64,000 nt of DNA from Helicostylum pulchrum (lineage: Eukaryota > Mucoromycota > Mucoromycetes > Mucorales > Mucoraceae), in the NCBI GenBank assembly GCA_025677825.1, contig JAIXMO010000014.1, positions 62,001 to 126,000 on the forward strand. The letters are read 5' to 3'. Positions 56,887-64,000 of this stretch are shown here, piece by piece. The notes beneath the pieces are model-generated. The model made no database searches and had not been told where the DNA came from. It was given only the letters and a program-made list of their open reading frames with translations. Numbering within the stretch: position 1 is the first letter of the stretch; the number at the start of each line of letters is the position of its first letter. The position numbers and the translations under genes were made by a program.

Positions 56887-57891
56887 CTCAATAAAGACTT
56901 TTTAACTTTTTTCATAAAAACCTAGCGTATGGAATTACATGCGTTGAATATGTTACTTGGAAAGTATAATAATATCCTTTATATCGTAATAATAAAAAAG
57001 AAACAGCTGCCTCTTTTTTTAATACCTATCCGTTAAGGAAAGATAGCAGTGGTTAGAACAATAACATCTTTTTATTTGTATACAAGTAGCCCGCGCTGGA
57101 GTATAGGTATTTGTATTTTTTATAAAAAAAAAACTTATATAATCCGCCCTTCTTCAGAGTAATAAGAGATTTATACGTAGAAGATATACTTATGGTTTGA
57201 TTCTTGCAAATAATTTTCCTGGTAGTTACATAAATAGTAGTTTTTGCATAGACTTTGAATATGAACTGTATGACAGATTTTCTCTTATTTTTTAAAAATA
57301 ACTATTTATCATTAAACTGCTTCAAAAAAAAAGCGATGGTTTATTTATTAGGAAAGAGAACGTTCTTGCCTTCAGATAAACAATCTAACGAATAGCTTGC
57401 CGACACTTGTCAACTTGTTTTTTGTACTTAACTAGAGCAATATTCGCTCTCGCGTAACCCTATTACACAGAAATGGTACCTATTATTGAGATTGATATGG
57501 GGAAAATGAGACAAAACTGTAAATAAAATATTAAGCTACGGCCTCTTCACGACTCTTTCTACTAAAGTAAAATGAATACAAAAATCAGTTACATACATTT
57601 AGAAAAGAGCTTATATATTACGATGGATAATAAAGCATTAGACTCAGTTTTTTTTCATTTTAATTTCATTCAGAGGTATTCGCCATCGTGAGATAGCTAC
57701 ATATCAACTTGATGAAAAGTGTCTTTCGAGACTTCTCGACCGAGGCACTGGGTGGCTGTCAAGTTGTTCAAAGTATATACATATTGTTAATATTGTGGTG
57801 TACCTTTGATGACTGCTTTTTCCCACTATAAAAATCCTTTTTCTTTTTTCTTTTTTTTTCTTGCTATTTTTGAAACAAAAAGAAAGTTACT

Positions 57892-59238
57892 ATGGTCAAG
57901 TTATGTGTACTTTGTGCTAAGAAAAGAGCTATTTTAAAGAGACCCAAGACCGGTCAACAAATCTGTCAAGATTGTTTCTACTATGTTTTTGAGACCGAGA
58001 TTCATCACACGATTAAAGATACAAACTTGTTTCAACGAGGTGAACGAGTTGCCATTGGTGCCAGTGGAGGAAAAGGTATATATATATATAAACAAAGAAC
58101 ACAAGTAAAGTTTTATAACTCATCTAAATAATAGATTCCACTGTACTTGCACATATTATGAAGACCTTAAATGATCGTTACGATTACGGTCTTGATCTTT
58201 ATTTATTGTCAGTCGATGAAGGTATTACAGGATATAGAGACGATTCATTAGAGACAGTTAAGCGTAACCAACAGCAATACGACCTTCCACTCAAGATTGT
58301 ATCTTATCAAGATTTATACGGTTGGAGTATGGATGAAATTGTTGCAGAAGTAGGCAGAAAGAATAATTGTACTTATTGTGGTGTGTTTAGACGTCAAGCA
58401 TTAGATCGTGGTGCTGTCATGTTGGGTGTAAACCATATTGTTACAGGACATAATGCTGATGATATTGCCGAAACTATTTTAATGAACAGTAAGTTAGAGA
58501 AAAAAGATTAAAAAAATTATGCTGGTATAAACTTACATGAATTTTTTTGATGTAAAGTTTTCCGTGGTGATATTGCTAGATTAGGTAGATGTACAGAAAT
58601 TGTAACTCAAGGAGAAAGTAATATTAGAAGATCAAAGCCATTTAAATATACGTACGAAAAGGAGATTGTCATGTACGCTTATTTCAAGAAACTAGATTAT
58701 TTCTCTACCGAATGTATTTATTCACCAAACGCTTACCGTGGTCATGCTCGTACCTTTTTGAAAGATTTAGAAGCTATTCGACCTACGGCTATTGTTGATA
58801 TCATTCATTCCGGCGAAGCATTTGAAATTAAAACAGGAACAAAGATGCCTACTCAAAAAACTTGTGAACGTTGTGGATATATGTCATCTAACCTTTTATG
58901 TAAGGCTTGTTGTTTATTAGAGGGTCTTCACCGTGGTTTACCACAAATGGGTATCGGAAAAGCTTCAAAGGCTGTGAGTAGAATAGCATGAATTTTATAG
59001 TGTTTTATACTTACTTTTTTTTTGTTGCTGTAAATAGAAACGCGAGGAAATTGAAAATGCTCCTCCTATCGCAGATAATGTCCGCAAGGTCCAACATTTT
59101 TCTGAAATCCAAAGAGACGAAGATCAACCTCAATTGGTTCAACCTAAAGATCCCAAGGATGTATATACTCCTCCTCCTCGTGTGCCTGGAGGTATTTTAC
59201 ATGACGCCAAGTTGGATAAGCGAGACGTTAGCTGGTAG
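57892..59238 (+). CDS. ncs6: Cytoplasmic tRNA 2-thiolation protein 1 (Ncs6/Ctu1)
   Basis: Four exons (57892-58075, 58135-58488, 58558-58973, 59038-59238) give 384 residues. The N-terminal zinc motif [23 protein letters not shown] leads to the PP-loop SGGKDS (58-63), which binds ATP for tRNA adenylation. [12 protein letters not shown] carries a catalytic cysteine pair, [14 protein letters not shown] is the second PP-loop motif, and CERCGY...[10 protein letters not shown] is the C-terminal zinc site. With Ncs2/Ctu2 it thiolates U34 of Lys, Glu and Gln tRNAs using sulfur from Urm1. The intron after K61 splits the PP-loop motif. The C-terminal [15 protein letters not shown] tail is typical. AATAAA follows within ten bases of the stop. 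Confidence 0.95.
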
Positions 59239-59244
59239 TTTTTC

Positions 59245-59250
59245 AATAAA
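59245..59250 (+). terminator. AATAAA polyadenylation signal of ncs6
   Basis: AATAAA six bases after the ncs6 stop, followed by a second overlapping AATAAA at 59252. The mobile element begins less than 100 bp further on. Confidence 0.45.
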
Positions 59251-59337
59251 TAATAAAACATGTACAATATAGAGTATTTTTTTTTACTACTTGGTTTTTG
59301 TGGATCTTTTTTTTTGTTTTGGGGACATCGTTGTATA

Positions 59338-59679
59338 CAGTGGCTCCACCCCCAAAGTTCGTTTTCCAATTAACCAAAGTCGCTCTGGTCTTACAGCTTA
59401 TGTATCACTCAAAATTCGTTTATGTTATCATTAAGATTCGTAATTTTATTGAAGATCTACATTACCCAAAGGCTCATCAAAGTGGTTCTTTATCAAAGCA
59501 TTTCTGAAAATTTTCAACGAATTTCTGAGCGATGTTATGAGGAGTCTTTATACTGGCGCTTTCACTAGCCTCGCTGAATCTAGTTTTCAAATCTTCGGTT
59601 TTCTTGAAATACACTTCGCTTGACTGAATTTTTGACGACTGACCAGAAGTCTTCAATCGTGTTTAGCTCAGGAGAATAG
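59338..59679 (-). repeat. Left inverted arm of the Tc1/mariner relic
   Basis: Reverse complement of the right arm. On the minus strand it encodes the tail of the transposase (ELNTIEDFWSVVKNSVKRSV) and its 3' untranslated end. Confidence 0.85.
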
Positions 59680-60769
59680 AATATTCAAAGAGTATTTTCA
59701 AGTTAGATAACGATTTGGGGTATCGATTGTTTTATTACTCAAAAGTCTTTTTAAAATTTGAAGTAAAGACCTTGTCAGCTAATAAGAATTCTAGAATTTT
59801 GTTTTCTCTTTTCTTTTTTTTTTTAACAGAAGTCATCAATAACGTAAAATGAATATGTTAAATGCACGCATAAACGAGATTTAAAACAAATGACTATGAA
59901 TTCAATTGGTATGAATATAAGGGTGATTCCACCTTTATTTTACGAAAAAGAACGAATGTTCATATAAAATGGATGTTTAGCTTCAAACAGCTTAAACATA
60001 AACAGTTTTAATCCAGACGATAACCGGTGCTAGAATTTTCATAATAAGAATGCTTTGTTTCATCAACAACAGCCATTTATATGTGTAATATTGAATTATA
60101 CATCCATTACTTTTAATACTGATATGAACTGAATTTCTAAATAAGTAATAGCATAAATGATAGTAAATCCACTCCCGATGTTCTGTTTACCAATCTCATG
60201 CTGGAATTACAAAGTTCAAAAGAGCTTTCTTATTTTACAAATGTTGGTAATAAAAAAGAAATCTAGAAATTTGTGCTTAAGAATAAATTACTTTGTACAA
60301 TTCAGACCAAGTTGATTATCAGAAGCGTTGTATTTCAAGGTAAGAGATAATATAAAAATATATATATATATATTTAAAGACTGTATTGAAATACTTTGAG
60401 ACTGTAAATAAGCTTGTCTTTATTATGAATAAAATAAGTACTTGTGTTTATACCAAAATAACTAGGGTAACACAACTTTATGTCATTGGTTGGATATGAG
60501 GGTTATATGTTTAAGTTGCTTTGATGTTTAGAAATTGAGGTTTTGATATAAATGGACTGACTAAAATCATAAAAGTTGTAAAAATCAAGTCCACAATTGC
60601 TTAGGATAGATGTGATTGCATTTCTAATCTGAAGGGAAAGTTTGAATAATAGCGCCAGCGACATGTTCATTAACACGGCAAAGATATGGACAGAGCAGCG
60701 CAATATAGCTTTTAACATTTTGGAGAGAACATCCTTTGTTATATTACATAATAATTCAAGCTTCGACAC

Positions 60770-60935
60770 ACTCTACCCACTTGCCCACCCATTGACCGAT
60801 ACTACCCACTGACAGGCGGCTCGGATCTTTGACCTGCACTGTCCCCTGTACTGTCCACTGTCAGTAACTACTCACTGACAGGCACGAGGCACTCTACCAC
60901 GCGGTTGTAATACCGTGCTAACACAGTGCTGCTTT
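60770..60935. repeat. GC-richer block with short imperfect repeats inside the element
   Basis: CTACCCACTGACAGGC and ACTACTCACTGACAGGCACG, plus two CACTCTACC copies, recur within about 165 bp whose GC content is well above that of the surroundings. It may be a separate insertion. Confidence 0.45.
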
Positions 60936-61152
60936 TTTTTTCCTTTAACACAATGTCAACGTTTTCTATGCCTATATTAAAGTGATACAACTTTGTTAGC
61001 CATATTTTACTGGTAGCAAAGAAAATGCTTGCTGGTCACAAAAGACTTATTCCTTCTTCTCTCAGTGATAATTATAAAAACCATCTAATTCACTTAGATA
61101 GAAAAGAGCAAGCTCAAATACTGTGTATCATCTTTTTAATAGACAATCATAA

Positions 61153-61398
61153 ATGGGTGCAACCTTGCAAGGAATAGCGCTGAAAAAGTTCCCTGAAATG
61201 AGAAATTTCTATATCGTGGACAATGCACTAATCCATATCCCACAGGATATCACAAACTTAATCGAGACTAGAGACTATAGAGCTATATATCTGCCTCCAT
61301 ATTCTCCTGAGCTAAACACGATTGAAGACTTCTGGTCAGTCGTCAAAAATTCAGTCAAGCGAAGTGTATTCCAAGAAAACCGAAGATTTGAAAACTAG
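61153..61398 (+). pseudogene. C-terminal fragment of a Tc1/mariner (DD34E) transposase
   Basis: The 81-codon ORF holds the second catalytic Asp in IVDNALIH, the YLPPYSPELN motif and the catalytic Glu in TIEDFW, 34 residues after the Asp. This spacing defines DD34E Tc1/mariner transposases (DDE_3 fold). The N-terminal DNA-binding helices and the first catalytic Asp are missing, and upstream frames are interrupted, so the enzyme cannot be active. Its 3' end lies in the right inverted arm. Confidence 0.85.
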
Positions 61399-61684
61399 AT
61401 TCAGCGAGGCTAGTGAAAGCGCCAGTATAAAGACTCCTCATAACATCGCTCAGAAATTCGTTGAAAATTTTCAGAAATGCTTTGATAAAGAACCACTTTG
61501 ATGAGCCTTTGGGTAATGTAGATCTTCAATAAAATTACGAATCTTAATGATAACATAAACGAATTTTGAGTGATACATAAGCGAATTTGAGCCATTTGCA
61601 AAAGCGAACTTTGGCTGTAAGACAAGCGAATTTCAGTCGAAGACCAGAGCGACTTTGATTAATTGGAAAACGAACTTTGGGGGC
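61300..61684 (+). repeat. Right inverted arm of the Tc1/mariner relic
   Basis: Inverse of 59338-59679, with two extra segments (about 61582-61616 and 61623-61642) near the outer end. The last dozen terminal bases do not match the left end. Confidence 0.8.
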
Positions 61685-62098
61685 GTATTTATCACCAATT
61701 ATAATTAACGTATTGACGTAAACTTTTTTCTTATTCGTTATTTAGAAAGAATATTCTGTGATTTACTGAGTATATATTCACTGCACCTTCTAAATAAAGT
61801 AACAGTTGTACTGTTTGTAGAAATAAATATGCAAAACATAAACTAAAAGATGTAACCAAATGCTTTGCACACTACTACTATCCACACTGATAAAAAAAAA
61901 AGGATAATGTAACTATTAGAAGAGACAATTCATTTCGAATTGAGGGGAAAAGGATTATTTGAAAATGGAATCTTAGTGGTACTTAATTTAATAACAAGCC
62001 GAAACATTTGTTTCAGAAAATTCACCACTTAAAAAAAATACATATACGTTTTGTTCTCCGTTTGCAAATAAAAAAAAAAGGGTTTTTTTTATTTTTCA
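61685..62098. other. Intergenic region between the mobile element and the TBC gene
   Basis: AT-rich 3' flank of the TBC gene; nothing else was recognised. Confidence 0.4.
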
Positions 62099-64000
62099 TC
62101 ATGTTGAACGAGGCATATGAGCACCTAGTAACTCATTAAACCTAGTTTCATCCAAATGTACACCTTTACGACCCAAAATGTCATCAAAAAAGGGATCTTC
62201 ATCACCATCTGTAATATGACCACTAACTGCCAACGCAGCCTTTACTTCCTCACCACGATGCTCGCCAACAAAGCCCATATTTAATATTTTTACCGTCTCG
62301 CTAAAGCCACCGCCCCACAATAAGGGCTCCAGGTACTTTAATACGACCAGGCCTGTGCGAAACAGGATGATATCACCATGAAGTAAATATATATCCCATA
62401 ATCGGGACGACAGTTCTAGCGGGATCATGGACGCAAACACCGTCATAAACCAATCGGGCAAATAGTTCTCTGGTGTCAACGTCAGGTTTTTAAAATGCAG
62501 GTAGAGTTTAGGCAGGTTTTCGGCAAAGATCACGTTGAAGACCTTGAAAAAACCTTGGATCTTTTTTTCGTCTGAATTGTAAAGTGCGGATAGAACTTGG
62601 CTGTTGCGGATCATGTTGATTAATGAAATAAATGTCTCTTGGGCGTTCATGTTGAGTAAAAGTACGCCAGCTAAAAATGAAGCTCCTCTTGACTATCATA
62701 GATTTCTTTTTGTTTTTAGTTTTTGGTATATTCTCTCTTTTTTTTTTGGCCTTTTTAAATAGACTTACATAAGTCATGCTGGGCCGATAACCAACGTAAG
62801 CATGAAGTACTTTACGAAGTGATATAAATAAAGGTCCATCAGGCTAAAATAACACAAAATAATTGAGTTTTTCCTTCTTTTTTTTTTAATTTTTTTTTTT
62901 TCCTTTGTACCTGAAAAACGCATAAACTGGGTAAAGTACGTAAAATATCTTCATCAATGGCCTTATTTAGGAAATTAATAGCAGTTGGGTCGGTTAGTAT
63001 TTTTTCATCATCGTCGCCTTCTTCCCCTTCATCTTCTTGACTGGTTGTATCATCATCGTCATCATCATCTTCTAGTTCAATAATATCATCATCGTCATCA
63101 TCATTACTTGTTCTATTCGACTCTAATTCCATTGCGCTTCTACCGCTAAATGAATCAGCTCTACTTTTTTCTTCAGGATTATAGTCAGATTCAGTCTGGT
63201 ATGAGTAACTAGTAGAAGAAGAAGGACGTAGTTCCATACTTGATCTTCTGCCATCGGACTCTTCTAATCGAATCTGATCCTCATGCTCTCTCAAGACGTC
63301 TAGACTACTTGTTCTTCTCTGCCTACGAGATCTAAAGGAAGGAGATTCCGATGCCAGCGTAGCGCTTGAATCCAACGACTTTTGTGTTACTGGTTGATCC
63401 TTTGTACGTACAGCTTGCGGTACGCGTCTCTGACATTCCAAAAAAGTACTTCTTGTGATATTTAATTCGTTACCGATCTTTAGCCTCCAGACTTTCTTTC
63501 TGCACCGAGGCGGTACACCTTGATCCCATAATTGCCGTGTCCGCTTATCTTTTACTTTTGATTTCCATTGTGGAATAATTTCATTCTCCCAAATTTGAAT
63601 TGCGTTTATTGTCTTTTTATCCTTTTCTTCCTTTTTACGATAATGCTCCTTTTGTTTCTTGGCTTCGAGTTTTCTGGCTTTTTTCATCATGTTTTCGTAC
63701 TCTTGTAAATGTTTCCTTTCTTCTTGTGGGTTCTTTGGCGGTAACATGCGTGGCCGTGTTTTGGAAATCACGGTTTCGAGAGGTGAAGGTTTTTGATTGA
63801 TAGACTTGTTTCTTTTGAACGGGTTTAAACTTTTTGGTGTACAATAAAAATAATTAATCATAAAGAAACATAAAAGAAAGAAAGAAAGAAAGAAAGAAAA
63901 AAACTTACATGGATCTTCGTCTTACGGGAACCATGGATGTACCACCAGAAGTAGCAATAACCTCAGCTTCATTAACATTACGTCGTGCAGCTCTGGGGTT
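62099..64000 (-). CDS. TBC-domain Rab GTPase-activating protein (TBC1D12/14-like), 5' end outside window
   Basis: Four exon pieces on the minus strand (beyond 64000-63909, 63829-62911, 62843-62769, 62692-62099) form one open frame. IIPQWKSKVKDKRTRQLWDQ, then GVPPRCRKKVWRLKIGNELN, is the start of the TBC domain as in TBC1D12/TBC1D14. PDGPLFISLRKVLHAYVGYR follows, then GASFLAGVLLLNMNAQETF, FKNLTLTPENYLPDWFMTVF and SSRLWDIYLLHGD. TBC proteins supply the Arg/Gln fingers to Rab GTPases. A long Asp/Glu and Ser-rich insert (about 250 residues, EDDDDDDDTTSQEDE) interrupts the first third of the domain. Which Rab it acts on is unknown. The intron at 63830-63908 contains an (AAAG)n tract. The start codon lies outside the window. 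Confidence 0.88.
63874..63898 (+). repeat. (AAAG)n microsatellite in an intron of the TBC gene
   Basis: About six AAAG units just inside the intron. Confidence 0.85.

Larger units (their letters stand above)
56672..57891. other. 1.2 kb intergenic region with a 17-nt palindrome
   Basis: AATAAA at 56768-56773 fits the aldolase mRNA. A near-perfect palindrome lies at 56870-56886. The rest is AT-rich with no recognised gene and leads into a T-rich ncs6 promoter. Confidence 0.5.
59338..61684. mobile_element. Tc1/mariner relic with long inverted arms
   Basis: The left arm (59338-59679) and right arm (about 61300-61684) are inverted copies of each other over about 340 bp with high identity. The left end starts CAGTGGCTCCACCCCCAAAG after a TA dinucleotide, as in Tc1/mariner elements. 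The right arm lacks the terminal GGAGCCACTG and has about 55 bp extra in two insertions. Both arms include the 3' end of the transposase gene, so the left arm carries an antisense copy of the IEDFW region. The interior (59680-61299) has no intact ORF apart from the transposase fragment. The element is inactive in its present form. Confidence 0.8.

Noticed and set aside
60503..60769. 88-codon minus-strand ORF inside the mariner relic
   Set aside because: Hydrophobic, no transposase motif, no start context; probably chance within decayed element DNA.

Overview
This window is nuclear DNA from a filamentous fungus, most likely an early-diverging Mucoromycota species (Mucorales-like). The evidence is AT-rich, homopolymer-laden intergenic DNA, many short GT-AG introns (about 50-120 nt), A-rich sequence before start codons, and a gene set that includes a cell-wall chitin deacetylase, an Mnn9/Anp1-type mannosyltransferase, an SPX-ankyrin-GDPD protein, a LIM-RhoGAP and Tc1/mariner debris. 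The assignment rests on gene content and style, not on a marker gene. Exon models were built by hand from splice sites and frame continuity. Most multi-exon models sum to an exact multiple of three.

Layout. 1-2.3 kb: decayed dispersed repeat and a broken small gene. 3.0-12.8 kb: tim9, chitin deacetylase, NPR2, a small Cys-rich protein and RPAP1. 13.5-22.8 kb: the RFC-like clamp-unloader subunit ELG1, a LIM-RhoGAP and the fission dynamin DNM1. 22.8-27.3 kb: a 4.4 kb stretch with no recognisable gene. 27.3-31.0 kb: a SWIRM protein, a GT62 mannosyltransferase and a FAR-17a/AIG1 membrane protein. 31.0-34.0 kb: repeat-rich island with a broken PD-(D/E)XK nuclease-like ORF. 34.0-43.5 kb: glutaredoxin, a large RecB/Cas4-like nuclease-SF1 helicase and a GDE1-type phosphodiesterase. 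44.2-48.3 kb: four compact genes, three mitochondrial (ferredoxin, MIC10, PDH E1-alpha) plus an EF-hand protein. 48.6-53.0 kb: a modular glycosyltransferase and a PQ-loop vacuolar transporter. 55.4-59.2 kb: threonine aldolase and the tRNA thiolase NCS6/CTU1. 59.3-61.7 kb: a Tc1/mariner relic with long inverted arms. 62.1 kb to the end: the 3' part of a TBC Rab-GAP.

The genes are unrelated housekeeping functions. A mild mitochondrial theme is visible (tim9, dnm1, ferredoxin, mic10, pda1, threonine aldolase), as are nutrient signalling and vacuole functions (npr2, gde1, PQ-loop transporter) and genome maintenance (elg1, nuclease-helicase). No rRNA, tRNA or CRISPR was seen. The most unusual items are the four-cysteine RecB-like nuclease fused to an SF1 helicase, a Cys-rich protein built from two 17-residue repeats, a three-module glycosyltransferase, a 10-nt micro-exon in DNM1, a GC-AG intron in the PQ-loop gene, and the inverted-arm transposon relic.
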